NCBI GenBank assembly: GCA_012839345.1
Contig: DUNN01000023.1
Coordinates: forward strand, 30,746 to 94,745
Source: Clostridiales bacterium
Lineage (GTDB): Bacteria; Bacillota; Clostridia; Oscillospirales; Acutalibacteraceae
DNA length: 64,000 nt
Reading direction: 5' to 3'
The translations under genes were made by a program, and so were the position numbers. Under the pieces are notes generated by a model. It was not told the DNA's origin. It did not search any database and saw only the letters and a program-made list of their open reading frames with translations. Numbering within the stretch: position 1 is the stretch's first letter; every line of letters starts with the position of its first letter. Positions 24,548 through 34,647 of the stretch are shown here, piece by piece.

Positions 24548-26008
24548 TTATTTAATTCCTGCCAGCTGACGGTAATCATACATCACTTTATCCAGGTCGG
24601 GAGAAGTGATATTTCCGATTACCTCGCCGTTCATCACAACCGTGTAACGGCGGTCGCCGTTTTTAAAGAATTCGATTTTATCCGTGGACGTTTTGTCAAA
24701 ATAATGGTATTCCACCGCATAATTCGGGGTGCCGGTCGGCTTGGTGCTGTTTTGCTCCAGCAGCTCAATGCTGATCAGCTCCTGATAAAACTTCTTGTAG
24801 TCGTTTTCGTAGTCAATGGATTTGCCCGCGTTCGCCGTCACCTTGTAGGTGTACTGCGCTTTATCCTCGGTCGATTTGGATTCATCCTTAGTCCGTTCCA
24901 CATTCAGTGCTGTGGTGGAACCATTCTGCGTAAAGGAAATGGATTTCACCGTTTCAATGTTGGGCAGGTAAATCAGCTTCGACCGCATCGAAAACGCATC
25001 GGTCTGCGCCCAGGAACTTACGCTCTCCGCGAGAATGGAATAGACCACTTTGGTCTGGTCCACCATGAAGTAATAATTGCTGTCCTTTTTCGCGCCCAGC
25101 ATAATCTTATGATTTTCCTTGTTCACGGTATATTCCACAATGGCCGAAGGCTGGTCCAGCCCATAGGTTTTCAAGTCGGCCTCGGTGGGATTCACTTTAA
25201 CCACCGATTCAGCATTTACCGTAGCAAGGGCCCCCGTCAGCGTGGAATATTTGTTGCTGTCTACGTCCGCATTGATGGGAGAAGTAATGCGGTCCTTCGT
25301 GTCGGATTTCTGGATGATAATCGGCTGGGGATAATTTTTCCCGCTCAATTTAATCAGCGTAAATTCGTTGTCCTTATCTCCGTTCTGAATGCTCAGAACA
25401 TCCTTGCTGATAAAATAAGTTTCATCCTCCAAAATGCCGCTGTCCACACTGACTACATACACATTATTGGAGTTCTCCCCGGCCATATAGTACGAGGAAC
25501 TGTCGGTCGCGCAGACACTGCCGATCTTATAGTTGTAGCTGCTGCCGTCTTTGAACTTGACCTCTACCGTCGCCTGCGGATCCTTCAGCCCGAATTCTTC
25601 CGGATTGCTGACGGTGCCGAGGTTCTGCGTTGCCACCAGACTGAACCCGTTTCTAATAACGGATTCGGCGGCATAGGAGTCGATGGGAACATTGTCGAGG
25701 CCCTGGACGGTATAGGTGATGGTTTCGCTCTCCGAAGAAGCGGTGGAGGACCCGGAAGACGACGCGGTAGAAGAGGCCTTGGTCTTTTCTACATGCGGAA
25801 TCAGCGTATAGCCGCCCTTTTTATTTTTGACCGTCATGGAAACAATGTCGCTGCTCTTCTTGGAAACCAAGTCCATGGTTGGGGTGGAGGAAGAAGACGG
25901 GGTTTCGGTCTGGCTCTGTCCACCCGTAAGTGACAGGGCGGCAACCGCGCCGCCCAGCACCACGATGCAAGATGCTACAATTACAAGGTTCCTTGTGCTG
26001 GTCTTCAT
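24548..26008 (-). CDS. DUF4340 domain-containing membrane-anchored protein
   Basis: The protein begins with a short cytosolic stretch and one membrane segment (LVIVASCIVVLGGAVAALSL), then a serine/threonine-rich linker and a large extracellular beta-rich region with the DUF4340 repeats (GLDNVPIDSYAAES, PEEFGLKDPQATVEVKFKDG, TYGLDQPSAIVEYTV). 486 residues. The start is MKTSTRNL at 26008, one base after the stop of the GldG-like gene (TAATATG), with AGAGGAGG upstream; the track's 16 extra codons lie in the previous gene. DUF4340 proteins commonly close Gld-type ABC operons. The function is unknown; surface polymer or substrate handling is plausible. Confidence 0.85.
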   Translation of the reverse strand: MKTSTRNLVIVASCIVVLGGAVAALSLTGGQSQTETPSSSSTPTMDLVSKKSSDIVSMTVKNKKGGYTLIPHVEKTKASSTASSSGSSTASSESETITYTVQGLDNVPIDSYAAESVIRNGFSLVATQNLGTVSNPEEFGLKDPQATVEVKFKDGSSYNYKIGSVCATDSSSYYMAGENSNNVYVVSVDSGILEDETYFISKDVLSIQNGDKDNEFTLIKLSGKNYPQPIIIQKSDTKDRITSPINADVDSNKYSTLTGALATVNAESVVKVNPTEADLKTYGLDQPSAIVEYTVNKENHKIMLGAKKDSNYYFMVDQTKVVYSILAESVSSWAQTDAFSMRSKLIYLPNIETVKSISFTQNGSTTALNVERTKDESKSTEDKAQYTYKVTANAGKSIDYENDYKKFYQELISIELLEQNSTKPTGTPNYAVEYHYFDKTSTDKIEFFKNGDRRYTVVMNGEVIGNITSPDLDKVMYDYRQLAGIK

Positions 26009-26009
26009 A

Positions 26010-27671
26010 TTACAGGTGCCTCCTCTTTCGGAACACAACAATGCCTGCAATGGCAATCAGCAAGGGGATTAAAATGGTGAACACGCCGACGCCAAGAATT
26101 TTGCTCGCCTGTGTACCCAGTGTAATATCGGCTACGTTGGTTTGCTGGGAGGTGGTTGTAATTTCGGTGTCGGTGTTGCTGGTTCCGGTTGCATATTTAG
26201 AAAGGTCAACCGCGTATTTCGCGTTTCCAAACGTGCTTGCACCCAAAATCTGAACGTCGAACATACCGGTACTGCCCACCGCAATCACATTCGCTTTATA
26301 GGTCTTATCGCCGGAGGTTACGGTGTCCTGTGAAAGGACGATGGTATTGTAAGCCTTCTTTTCCGGCGTATCCGTTTCTTTGGTGTTGTTATCAATCAGA
26401 TAGGTCGTGGTGTTCGACTTGGCAAGGGAGTGGGTAGATTTGGTACCCTTGTTCTGGAACAGAATCTCAATCGGGTTTGACTGCGGCGTAGAGAAATACC
26501 CATAGTCGGTGGATTTGCTGTTCAGTGTAATGTCGGTTCCCACGTTGGAAAGAATGTAGCTCGGGTCATTCGTATAATACTTGCTCTGGTCGCTTTCCAC
26601 AATGTATGCCTGCGGAACCTGAATGCCCCATTCGGCCAGGAAGCTTGCCAGCTTCGGCATGGACTTCTGGCTGGGATGGAACGTAAGCAGCAGGGAACGG
26701 TCGCCTGCAAGTTTGGTGCTGCTCAGAAAATCATCCAGCTTCTTGATTTCCTCATCGGTGTAATCCGTGGTGGGGCATCCGATGACAATCAGCTGGGCTT
26801 TCTCCGGAATCTCATCCGTTAAAAGGTTGAAATCCTTGTTTTCAAAATTGTTGCTGGTCAAAAGCTGTTTATATGCCGAGGTATCCAACTGTTCGCCATG
26901 GCCGGTGTCGAACGCGACCACCGGAAGCGTGTCGGAAATTACGGTGTTCAAGCCGGAAGCAAGCGCACTGTCCACCATGGAATAGGTGTTGGTGCTGCCG
27001 TCTTGGCCGTACTGAACATCAAACAGTTCCGTATAGGTCAGCACACGGTGGCGTTTGCTGCTTTTAATCACAATATCGCCTGTGGTAAGGTTGTCGTCTT
27101 TATAGGTATTAGCGAACGTTGGGTTTTTCACCAAGTCAATGTACTCTACCTTGATGTTGGAGTTGCGTTCTGCCATTTTTGCGGCAAGCGTTCCAACCTG
27201 GCTGTACTGCAAGCCGTAACCGGCAAGAATCTGGTCGTTTCGGGTCTGTTCCTCCGTCGCCATAATCGAAATGGTCACCGGTTCCTTGACCTTGTCAACC
27301 ACTTTGATCGCCTGCTCGGAAAGGGTGTTCATATTGTTCTTGGTCAGGTCAATGTTGATGGACGGGAAACGCTGGCCAAGGAGGCTGACGACGACGTTCA
27401 GCAGAATGATGACCACCAGGAATCCGGCGGTAAACGCGGTAGAAATACCGCCCCGCTTAAACTTTGTACTGGTAAAGTACTCCTTTACCGCACTTTTTTT
27501 CGGTTTGGACTCTTTTTCCTGCGCCGCAGGTTCCTTTGCGGCTTCCGCCTTTGCCTCTTCCGGTTTGGCGGTTTCCGCCGAGGCCGTATTTTCCTCCGGT
27601 GCCGTCTGTGCGGATGCCTCTTCGGGCTCCGTCTGATTAATCTGATCTTTATCATCCATATTTGTATTCAT
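26010..27671 (-). CDS. GldG-family ABC auxiliary protein
   Basis: A 553-residue protein with a cytosolic N-terminal 65 residues that is strongly charged and alanine/glutamate-rich, a first membrane segment (AFTAGFLVVIILLNVVVSLLG), a large extracellular domain related to GldG/ABC_transp_aux (INIDLTKNNMNTLSEQAI, VVAFDTGHGEQLDTS, KAQLIVIGCPTTDYTDEE), and a second membrane segment at the C-terminus followed by RKRRHL. In Bacteroidota, GldG works with GldA and GldF in gliding; in Firmicutes the set occurs without gliding, and its cargo is unknown. The preceding permease and following DUF4340 gene fit one complex. Confidence 0.88.
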   Translation of the reverse strand: MNTNMDDKDQINQTEPEEASAQTAPEENTASAETAKPEEAKAEAAKEPAAQEKESKPKKSAVKEYFTSTKFKRGGISTAFTAGFLVVIILLNVVVSLLGQRFPSINIDLTKNNMNTLSEQAIKVVDKVKEPVTISIMATEEQTRNDQILAGYGLQYSQVGTLAAKMAERNSNIKVEYIDLVKNPTFANTYKDDNLTTGDIVIKSSKRHRVLTYTELFDVQYGQDGSTNTYSMVDSALASGLNTVISDTLPVVAFDTGHGEQLDTSAYKQLLTSNNFENKDFNLLTDEIPEKAQLIVIGCPTTDYTDEEIKKLDDFLSSTKLAGDRSLLLTFHPSQKSMPKLASFLAEWGIQVPQAYIVESDQSKYYTNDPSYILSNVGTDITLNSKSTDYGYFSTPQSNPIEILFQNKGTKSTHSLAKSNTTTYLIDNNTKETDTPEKKAYNTIVLSQDTVTSGDKTYKANVIAVGSTGMFDVQILGASTFGNAKYAVDLSKYATGTSNTDTEITTTSQQTNVADITLGTQASKILGVGVFTILIPLLIAIAGIVVFRKRRHL

Positions 27672-27686
27672 TCTTTCATTCCCCCC

Positions 27687-28391
27687 TTAGCTCCATCTTC
27701 TGCTTTCGAGCTTTCGGGCGGTCAGGAAAACAAAAACCGCGATCACGCTCAAAAAGAACACAAGGCTGGAAATATCGAACGTGCCTTTGGTAAAGGCAGA
27801 GTAACGCGAATTGAACGAAATCCACTGAATCAGCTTCTGCACTACCGGCGAGGTGACCAGGCTAGAAATCTGATCGATCACAAGCAGCAGAATGGAAACA
27901 CCGAAGGTGGAAACCGCTGCAACCACCTGGCTCTGTGTCAGGGAAGAAAGAAACACGCCGATGGAAGCCATGGCAGCACCGTACAGCAGGGCCCCGAACA
28001 GGTTGCCGAAAATTAGCGGCCAGCTGGGGGATGAGAACAATCCAATTACCAGCACCGGCAACAGGCTTTCCAGGGTGGCAAAAGCAAACACCAGAAACGC
28101 TGCGAGGAATTTGCCCAACACAATCGAAGTGACCCCGACCGGCGCGGTCAAAAGCGCCTGATCCGTGCGGTTTTTGTTTTCCTCACTGAAGCTTCTCATG
28201 GTAACAATCGGAATAAACATCATGCTCCACATGAACATGGTACCGTAAACATTCGCAATATAAGAAGAGGAACGCAGCATCATGACCTGGTAAAAATAAT
28301 AGCCGTAAAGCAGTACCAGAACGCCAACGCATACGTACCCGATGGGGGAGTAGAAATACGCTTTCAATTCCCGTTTCAGAATTGCTTTCAT
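27687..28391 (-). CDS. ABC transporter permease, GldF-like
   Basis: An integral membrane permease of 234 residues with six hydrophobic segments. The N-terminal MKAILKRELKAYFYSPIGYV and the segment MRSFSEENKNRTDQALLTAPV are characteristic of ABC-2 permeases in Gld/NosY-like systems. The start ATG overlaps the stop of the ATPase gene by four bases (28388-28391), so the two are translationally coupled. It presumably forms the membrane channel or lever for the ATPase encoded just upstream. Confidence 0.9.
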   Translation of the reverse strand: MKAILKRELKAYFYSPIGYVCVGVLVLLYGYYFYQVMMLRSSSYIANVYGTMFMWSMMFIPIVTMRSFSEENKNRTDQALLTAPVGVTSIVLGKFLAAFLVFAFATLESLLPVLVIGLFSSPSWPLIFGNLFGALLYGAAMASIGVFLSSLTQSQVVAAVSTFGVSILLLVIDQISSLVTSPVVQKLIQWISFNSRYSAFTKGTFDISSLVFFLSVIAVFVFLTARKLESRRWS

Positions 28392-29374
28392 GCGGACTCT
28401 CCTCCTTTCATAGCGCCCTGAAGCGCCGCGTTGTCACGCAAATAAGACGCGCTGGTCAGGCGCAGGAAGACGTCTTCCAGCGAAAGGTCGGTATTGCGCA
28501 TGGCCAGAATCGGCCAATCCTTCTTCGCAGCAAAATGGAATAAATCACGACGCAGGTCGGTGCCTTCGCGTGCTTCCACGGAAAGCTCATAAACGCCGGG
28601 TTCCTTTTCGCCAAAGCTTTCGACGCTTACTACGTTTTTCAGTGTTTTCAGCCCGGCCTTAATTTCCTTTTCATCGCCCGCCATGCGCACAATCACCTTA
28701 TGCTCCGTGCTCAGATTATGGGCCAGGCTGTCCGGTGTACCGTCGGCCACCAGATTGCCCTTGTTGATGACTATAATTCGCTCGCATACCGCCTGAATTT
28801 CCGGCAAGATATGGGAGCTGAGGATAATGGTATGTTTTTTGCCAAGGCCTTTAATCAGGTTGCGGATTTCAATAATCTGCTTCGGGTCCAAACCAACCGT
28901 GGGTTCGTCCAAAATCAGAACAGGAGGGTTGCCGAGCAGAGCCTGGGCAATGCCGACGCGCTGCTTGTAGCCCTTGGAAAGGTTTGCAATCAGCCGGTTG
29001 TATACGTCGTTAATACGCACCAGCGTGCAGATTTCCCGGATATGTTTTTCACGTGGAAGCGTGACCTTTTTCAGTTCATACATAAAGTTCAGGTACTCCC
29101 GAACCGTCATGTCGGGGTAAAGCGGCGGAATTTCCGGCATATAGCCGATTAAGCGCTTCACTTCATTGGGGTTGTCAAGCGTATTGTATCCCCCTACCGT
29201 TACCACGCCGGAACTTGCCGACAGATACCCTGTAATAATGTTCATTGTGGTCGATTTGCCGGCGCCGTTCGGTCCCAAAAAACCGACAACTGTGCCTTCG
29301 TCCACAGAGAAACTGATATTGTTCAAAGCGACATTTTGACCATATCGCTTTGAGAGGTTCTTCACCTCAATCAT
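28388..29374 (-). CDS. ABC transporter ATP-binding protein, GldA-like
   Basis: The ATPase of the Gld-like system. Walker A GPNGAGKST, Q-loop in IGYMPEIPPLYPDMT, signature LSKGYKQRVGIAQALLG, Walker B PVLILDEPTVGLDP and the H-loop SSHIL are all present. A C-terminal extension of about 90 residues (VIVRMAGDEKEIKAG to DVFLRLTSA) is typical of ABC-2 type exporters. The track starts 35 codons upstream; MIEVKNLSKRYG at 29374 has GGAGGG seven bases away and is preferred, giving 328 residues. First gene of a four-gene operon. Confidence 0.93.
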   Translation of the reverse strand: MIEVKNLSKRYGQNVALNNISFSVDEGTVVGFLGPNGAGKSTTMNIITGYLSASSGVVTVGGYNTLDNPNEVKRLIGYMPEIPPLYPDMTVREYLNFMYELKKVTLPREKHIREICTLVRINDVYNRLIANLSKGYKQRVGIAQALLGNPPVLILDEPTVGLDPKQIIEIRNLIKGLGKKHTIILSSHILPEIQAVCERIIVINKGNLVADGTPDSLAHNLSTEHKVIVRMAGDEKEIKAGLKTLKNVVSVESFGEKEPGVYELSVEAREGTDLRRDLFHFAAKKDWPILAMRNTDLSLEDVFLRLTSASYLRDNAALQGAMKGGESA

Positions 29375-29753
29375 CCTGCGTCCCTCCTGTATTTTAGCCG
29401 TTCTTTTCCGGCAGCCTGTCCGGCCGAAGCACAACATGACAACTTCCCATGGGGCCACGGCCGAAAATATCCGCTTCAAAATAGAAAAATCCGCCCGGAA
29501 AGGCTTTTCTAAAGACCGCGCAAAGCCACCCGACGTGATTTTTTCGGATTGTTTTTCGGATCATGGAATATGCACAAAAAAGAACATAGCTTATTTCAAG
29601 TCTATTCTATTTTAACAATTTGATTTCCGTAAATTGTAAACTTTCTTTTAAGAATCCCACGGTTTTTTATAAATTTTAGGTGATGGTCTTGTGAACATGC
29701 CGGTCACCGCAATTTTTTTGCCGCTTCTTGCCGAAATTTCTGCTAAAATCCCA
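29375..29753. other. Intergenic region upstream of the Gld-like operon
   Basis: About 380 bp without a supported gene. It must contain the promoter of the - strand operon; AT-rich DNA at 29580-29670 has several TTGAAA- and TAAAAT-like words but none with clear consensus spacing. No structured element was recognised. Confidence 0.4.
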
Positions 29754-29796
29754 GAAAAAAACAAAACGGACGCCGCAAGAAATTTCCTTGGCGCCC
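29754..29796 (-). terminator. Terminator after small membrane protein gene
   Basis: On the - strand gggcgcc-aag pairs with ctt-gcggcgtcc (7+3 bp with a two-base bulge) and is followed by GTTTTGTTTTTTT. It starts a few bases after the stop of the 98-residue gene. Confidence 0.8.
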
Positions 29797-29802
29797 GGAG
29801 AT

Positions 29803-30099
29803 TTATTCCTTTTGATGGTCCGGCTCTTCCTGCCTGTTTTCGTTGATGTTGGGTTCCTTCGGCGGATTTTCCACCGTTTCCTGATTTTTAGTGGAAAACT
29901 TTTGCTGCTTTCGTTCCTTTGCGCGCTGAATGATCTCCAAAAGCACCGCAACAACAATGCCCGCGCAGAGGCCGATGGCGAGCCACGCATTTTCAGGGCT
30001 GGTAAAGGCAAAATAAGCTGCCGCTACCAAAAGAGCCAGATAAAACATCAGGCGTTTCCCATGTTCTTCCGACACTCCGAATTTTTTCAGCCATTTCAC
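29803..30099 (-). CDS. Small two-helix membrane protein of unknown function
   Basis: Not recognised as a named family. The 98 residues contain two hydrophobic segments (LMFYLALLVAAAYFAFTS and AWLAIGLCAGIVVAVLLEII), followed by a charged tail rich in K, E, Q and N (RAKERKQQ to EEPDHQKE). The start is GTG with GGGAG about 10 bases upstream. A terminator directly follows the stop, and the Nudix gene lies about 70 bases upstream on the same strand, so it is probably the last gene of that transcript. Its own terminator and start signals support it as real. Confidence 0.65.
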   Translation of the reverse strand: MKWLKKFGVSEEHGKRLMFYLALLVAAAYFAFTSPENAWLAIGLCAGIVVAVLLEIIQRAKERKQQKFSTKNQETVENPPKEPNINENRQEEPDHQKE

Positions 30100-30168
30100 C
30101 GCCGGTCATCTCCCTGTTGAAATCAATCTTCAAACTTTGTATCGGCCTTGCCAAAGGAACCGCGCCGT

Positions 30169-30714
30169 TCAGATTTTCCCCTGCTCCAGAAGACGGGCCG
30201 TTTTTAAAATAAGAACCTGTGTTTTTGCATCAGTAATTTCATTATTCATAACCATATCCACGGCCTTTTTCACCGGGATGCGTTCCAACTGCAAAAATTC
30301 GTCTTCATCCGGGTCATCCGCCCCGAAAGAGGCGACCCGGCAGGCATACAGGTAGATAATTTCATTTCCGTAACCGGGGGAGGGGTACAGCTTTCCCATG
30401 TTCTGATAACCGGTTCCCGTAGTACCGGTTTCTTCGCGCTGTTCGCGTTTGATTGCCTCAAACGGGTCTTCGCCGGGTTCCAGCTTTCCGGCAGGCAGCT
30501 CCAACAGCGCCTCATGGTACGGGTAACGGTACTGACGCACAAAAAGCAGTTCGTTCTGTTCCGTCAGGGCCGCCACGCAGCATCCGCCGGGGTGGTCAAT
30601 GCATTCGCGCGTGGAAATTTTCCCGTTCTGCAGTTCCACCTTATCCACATGGAACCGCAGCACACGGCCTTTGTAATATTCTTTCTCTTCCAGCGTTTTT
30701 TCCATGAACTCCAT
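30169..30714 (-). CDS. Nudix hydrolase, ADP-ribose pyrophosphatase type
   Basis: The Nudix box is complete: GKLEPGEDPFEAIKREQREETGT fits GX5EX7REUXEEXGU near residue 75. The preceding VRQYRYPYHEALLELPAGKLE and the following YPSPGYGNEIIYLYACR are typical of NudF-like ADP-ribose pyrophosphatases, which split ADP-ribose to AMP and ribose 5-phosphate. At 181 residues it is standard. The ATG at 30714 has GAGGAG about 9 bases upstream; a second ATG at 30705 is less well placed. Confidence 0.9.
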   Translation of the reverse strand: MEFMEKTLEEKEYYKGRVLRFHVDKVELQNGKISTRECIDHPGGCCVAALTEQNELLFVRQYRYPYHEALLELPAGKLEPGEDPFEAIKREQREETGTTGTGYQNMGKLYPSPGYGNEIIYLYACRVASFGADDPDEDEFLQLERIPVKKAVDMVMNNEITDAKTQVLILKTARLLEQGKI

Positions 30715-30852
30715 TGTTATTACTCCTCACGGATTGTTCTGAAATGTTTGTTTCCCATTTGGTGCGACCCTTTGTCCGATTTTCTGCGTCCATGAAAGCC
30801 GCATGGTATTTGGACCTAACAAAGGCTTCGTGAATACAAATAAGAATCCACC

Positions 30853-31527
30853 TTATTTTTTATTCTCGCTGTAAGCGTAAGTATAGTTCTTGTCGTACTC
30901 ATACAGCTCACGGTAAATCTGTGCAGCGCGGGTGCGGTAAAAATCCATCACCTGCGAGGCTGCGTTCACTTGTGCCATGCTGCCGCCGGTAGCCTGTTCT
31001 TCCTCGCTGATTTTTTTCAGCGCGTCCGACTTGCTGCTTTCCCACTTTTTCTGTTCCTCAATGAGCTGTTTCGGCTTATCGCTGGAATCTGTTTTCATGT
31101 GGTTGGTCAATTCGGAATAGGCGTGGCCAATCTCCATCTGCCAGTAAACCGCGTATTTGTTAGAAACGTTGACCATATCCACGGTGGAAACCGCTTTTGC
31201 AGAGTCCTTGATATAGGCTTTATCAATGGGGTTCTGGGCAAATTTTTCATTGAATTCCTTATCGTCCGTCTGCACCGGAATGACCGGGCCATTCTGGGAA
31301 GTGGTCGGCTGGTTCGGAAGCGAAGACGATACTCCCGCCACGGAAGAGAGGGAAGAGGCGGATTCCGAAGCGGAAGTTCCGCTTTCCGGCGCGGAGCTGG
31401 GAGTACTTTGGCTGGAAACGACCGCACTGCTGCCTTCACCCTTATTCTGGTTAAACCCGCAGCCGGCCAACGCTGATGCTAAAATTGTGAGTACTAGTAC
31501 TGTGCTGAGTATCTTTCCGCTTTTCAT
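30853..31527 (-). CDS. Secreted lipoprotein with LprI/DUF1311-like domain
   Basis: An N-terminal lipoprotein signal (KILSTVLVLTILASALAGC) places cysteine 22 as the lipidated residue. Residues 25-85 are a serine-rich, low-complexity linker. The C-terminal half has a helical segment (QLIEEQKKWESSKSDALKKI, then ASQVMDFYRTRAAQIYREL) resembling the LprI/DUF1311 domain, in which conserved Trp and Tyr/Leu positions line a helical bundle; the usual cysteines are lacking, so this is tentative. It starts 15 bases after the gyrA stop, suggesting some co-transcription. Confidence 0.7.
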   Translation of the reverse strand: MKSGKILSTVLVLTILASALAGCGFNQNKGEGSSAVVSSQSTPSSAPESGTSASESASSLSSVAGVSSSLPNQPTTSQNGPVIPVQTDDKEFNEKFAQNPIDKAYIKDSAKAVSTVDMVNVSNKYAVYWQMEIGHAYSELTNHMKTDSSDKPKQLIEEQKKWESSKSDALKKISEEEQATGGSMAQVNAASQVMDFYRTRAAQIYRELYEYDKNYTYAYSENKK

Positions 31528-31542
31528 CCGTCAGTTCCTCCT

Positions 31543-34086
31543 TTATTCTTGTGTGGTTTCTTCTTCCGTCTCGGTGGTTTCCTCCGCGTCCTCATCCGCT
31601 TCGGTTCCGGCATCTGCATCCGCGTCGCCTTCATCCGGCGGAAGATCGTCTTGCTCTTCGCCTTCTTCATGGGCGGTGCGAGCCAGTGTGACTACTTTGC
31701 TGTCTTCGTTCAGGCGCATGAGCAGAACGCCCTTCGCCGGACGTGAGCATTCGCGGATGGAATCTGCCGGAATGCGGATGATGATGCCGTCGGAAGCAAT
31801 CAAAATGATGTCATCGTCGCGGTTAACTACTTTGATGCCCGCAACGCATCCGTATTTTTCAACGTGATAATTCAGCAGGCCTTTGCCGCCTCTGGACTGA
31901 ATGCGGTAATCGGAAATTGGGGAAAGCCTGCCGTAGCCGGTTTCGGAAACCGTCAGCACCAAGCCACCCTCCCGCAGGGAGCTCATGCCCACTACGGTGT
32001 CGCCGTCTTTCAGGGTAATCGCCTTTACGCCGCGTGCCGTGCGGCCCATGGGGCGTACATCCGTTTCCGCAAACCGGATTGCCATGCCCAAGCGTGTGGC
32101 AATCAACAGTTCGGTCTTGCCGTCGGTCCGGCGCACCCAAGAAAGCTCGTCGCCTTCGTCCAAATCAATCGCGATGATGCCGCCCTTACGTGCGGTATCA
32201 TAGGCGCTCAGGCTGGTACGCTTGATAACGCCGTTGCGGGTAACCATAACCAGATAGCTTTCCTCGTCGAATTCGGGTACGCGGATCATGGAGGTCACGC
32301 GCTCGTCCTGCGCAATAGGCAGTAGGTTGGCGATGTTCATGCCCTTGCTGGTACGGGAACCTTCCGGAATTTCATAGCATTTCAGCCGGTATACGCGGCC
32401 GTAGTTGGTAAAGAACAGGACGTAGTCGTGGCTGTTGATAACGAACATTTCGCTGGCCACATCTTCTTCCCGGCGTGCCATGCCGCTCACGCCGCGCCCG
32501 CCCCTGCGCTGGGTACGGTAGGTATCCGTCGGCTGGCGCTTTACATAGCCGAAGTTCGTCAGGGTCAACACGCACTCTTCCTGAGGAATCAAATCCTCAA
32601 TGTCGACCTCTCCGCTGATGGCGGCAATTTCGGTACGGCGTTCATCGGTAAATTTGTTTTTCACCGCGATGGCTTCCTCTTTGACTATGGCAAGCACGCG
32701 GCCCTCGTTCGCTAGAATATCTTTAAAGTCAGCGATTTTCACGAGGAGGGCGGAAAGCTCATCCTCCAGCTTCTGCCGTTCCAATCCGGTCAAGCGGCCG
32801 AGCGGCATCTGCACAATCGCCTGCGTCTGCGGGTCATCCAGTCCGAAACGCTCGGTCAGGCGTTCCCTTGCGTTGGCAATGGAAGCAGAGGAACGGATAA
32901 TCTGAATCACTTCGTCGATATGATCGACGGCAACTTTCAATCCTTCCAGAATATGCGCGCGTTCCTCTGCTTTTCTCAGGTCAAACTGAATGCGGCGGCG
33001 GACAACGCTTTCCTGGAAGTTGATATATTCCTGAAGAATTTCTTTCAGCGTCAGTGTTTTCGGTTCCCCGTTCACAATTGCAAGCATGTTCACGCTGAAA
33101 GTCGTCTGCATCTGGGTATAAGAATACAACTGGTTCAAAATCACCTGCGGGGAAGCGTCGCGCTTTACCGTAATGACGATATGCATTCCCTGCCGGTCGG
33201 AGTGGTCCTCAATGTTGGAGATACCATCCAAACGCTTATCCTTGACCAGGTCGGCAATTGTTTCAATCAGGCGCGCCTTGTTCACCTGGTACGGCAGCTC
33301 AGTCACAATGATGTGGAAGCGGCCGTTCTTTTCCTCTTCAATTTCGGCACGGGCGCGCACGGTAATGCGGCCCCGGCCGGTTGCGTAAGCGGCGCGGATT
33401 CCGGAGCGGCCCATAATAATGGCCCCGGTCGGGAAGTCCGGCCCTTTAATGCTCTGCATCAGGTCATCCAGCGTGGCGTCCGGATGATCAATCAGGGTAC
33501 ACACCCCGTCGATGACTTCGCCCAGGTTATGCGGCGGAATATTGGTCGCCATACCCACGGCAATACCCGTGGAACCATTGACCAAAAGGTTCGGGAAATG
33601 GCTTGGCAGCACGGTGGGTTCTTTCAGGCGGTCGTCGTAGTTTGGCGTGAAATCCACCGTATCCTTGTCGATGTCCGCCAGCATTTCCACGGCAATCTTG
33701 CTCATGCGGGCCTCGGTATAACGGTAGGCAGCCGGCGGGTCGCCGTCCACGGAACCGAAGTTGCCGTGCCCGTCCACCAGCATATAACGCATGGAAAAAT
33801 CCTGTGCCAAACGCACCAACGCATCGTAAACGGAGGCGTCGCCGTGCGGATGGTACCGGCCCAGCACGGAACCGACGGTGTCAGCGCATTTGCGGTATGG
33901 CTTGTCCGGCGAAAGTCCGTTTTCAAACATGGTGTAAAGAATTCTTCTGTGTACCGGCTTCAAGCCGTCGCGCACATCCGGCAACGCGCGCGACACAATA
34001 ACGGACATGGAGTACTCTAGAAAGGATTTTTTCATCTCCTTTTCCAGATCCACGTTAATTATTTTTTCCTCAAATTGTTCATCCAT
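31543..34086 (-). CDS. gyrA: DNA gyrase subunit A
   Basis: The DNA breakage-reunion subunit of gyrase (847 residues). The N-terminus [20 protein letters not shown] is diagnostic; the catalytic tyrosine is in [10 protein letters not shown]; the GyrA-box QRRGGRG-like motif is present as [11 protein letters not shown], starting the DNA-wrapping beta-pinwheel. The tail is very acidic ([19 protein letters not shown]). In the quinolone region the sequence is [10 protein letters not shown], so the position of E. coli Ser83 is alanine. The start is MDEQFEEK at 34086, overlapping the upstream TAA by one base; the track's extra codons lie in that gene. Confidence 0.97.
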   Translation of the reverse strand: MDEQFEEKIINVDLEKEMKKSFLEYSMSVIVSRALPDVRDGLKPVHRRILYTMFENGLSPDKPYRKCADTVGSVLGRYHPHGDASVYDALVRLAQDFSMRYMLVDGHGNFGSVDGDPPAAYRYTEARMSKIAVEMLADIDKDTVDFTPNYDDRLKEPTVLPSHFPNLLVNGSTGIAVGMATNIPPHNLGEVIDGVCTLIDHPDATLDDLMQSIKGPDFPTGAIIMGRSGIRAAYATGRGRITVRARAEIEEEKNGRFHIIVTELPYQVNKARLIETIADLVKDKRLDGISNIEDHSDRQGMHIVITVKRDASPQVILNQLYSYTQMQTTFSVNMLAIVNGEPKTLTLKEILQEYINFQESVVRRRIQFDLRKAEERAHILEGLKVAVDHIDEVIQIIRSSASIANARERLTERFGLDDPQTQAIVQMPLGRLTGLERQKLEDELSALLVKIADFKDILANEGRVLAIVKEEAIAVKNKFTDERRTEIAAISGEVDIEDLIPQEECVLTLTNFGYVKRQPTDTYRTQRRGGRGVSGMARREEDVASEMFVINSHDYVLFFTNYGRVYRLKCYEIPEGSRTSKGMNIANLLPIAQDERVTSMIRVPEFDEESYLVMVTRNGVIKRTSLSAYDTARKGGIIAIDLDEGDELSWVRRTDGKTELLIATRLGMAIRFAETDVRPMGRTARGVKAITLKDGDTVVGMSSLREGGLVLTVSETGYGRLSPISDYRIQSRGGKGLLNYHVEKYGCVAGIKVVNRDDDIILIASDGIIIRIPADSIRECSRPAKGVLLMRLNEDSKVVTLARTAHEEGEEQDDLPPDEGDADADAGTEADEDAEETTETEEETTQE

Positions 34087-34634
34087 TAGTGGGCACCTTC
34101 CTGATGATATTTTTCCTTCAGCTTCTTTTTCAGGACGGCCCGAACCTGTTCGCACTCGTCCTCGCTCATCGACCGTTTCGGAACAAACTTTACTTCGTCG
34201 ATTCCGGTGTATAAAAGAAATACCTTGGCGTCTTCATAGGCGCTGTTCAGAAATTCATAGGGAATATCCGCCCGGTAGCGGTCGGTGGAAATCTGTACGG
34301 ATTGTTCCCCGAACCCGGCGTTTTGGGCAGTAAACCGTTCCCGGTTCGCTTCGTAATAAGCAAATGCGCGCCAGCGCGCAAAGGAATGGATCATAACATC
34401 GCAGAACACCCCAACCAGCACACCGGCCACGGCAATTAGGGTGTAAAGCACATTTTGGGTAAATCCGGCGCTGAAGAACGCACGCAGCACCAGCGCGGCA
34501 AACACAATCGCACAGCCTGCGCCGCGCAGTCCGTTCAGCAAACCCTTTTTCATGCATGCCTTGGCCGCCGCGGTTTTAAAATCGGCGTAATCCGATTTGG
34601 TTACCAAAAAACTGACGGAAACGGAATTTTCCAA
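34086..34634 (-). CDS. YcxB-like membrane protein (copy 1)
   Basis: A small membrane protein with two hydrophobic segments ([14 protein letters not shown] and [17 protein letters not shown]) and a C-terminal domain like Ycx[36 protein letters not shown], the last part being the characteristic proline-lysine-arginine segment. The best start is TTG at 34634, seven bases after GGAGG; the track's 18 extra codons overlap the preceding gene. 182 residues. It overlaps gyrA by one base. Function unknown. Two related genes lie directly upstream. Confidence 0.75.
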   Translation of the reverse strand: MENSVSVSFLVTKSDYADFKTAAAKACMKKGLLNGLRGAGCAIVFAALVLRAFFSAGFTQNVLYTLIAVAGVLVGVFCDVMIHSFARWRAFAYYEANRERFTAQNAGFGEQSVQISTDRYRADIPYEFLNSAYEDAKVFLLYTGIDEVKFVPKRSMSEDECEQVRAVLKKKLKEKYHQEGAH

Positions 34635-34647
34635 CAGGGTTCCTCCT

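Noticed and set aside
24467-25933. 488-codon + strand ORF opposite the DUF4340 gene
   Set aside because: Antisense shadow. The - strand gene has a membrane segment, domain repeats, a ribosome binding site and a terminator.
26898-28016. 372-codon + strand ORF opposite the GldG-like and permease genes
   Set aside because: Crosses two good opposite genes and their junction; no recognisable domain.
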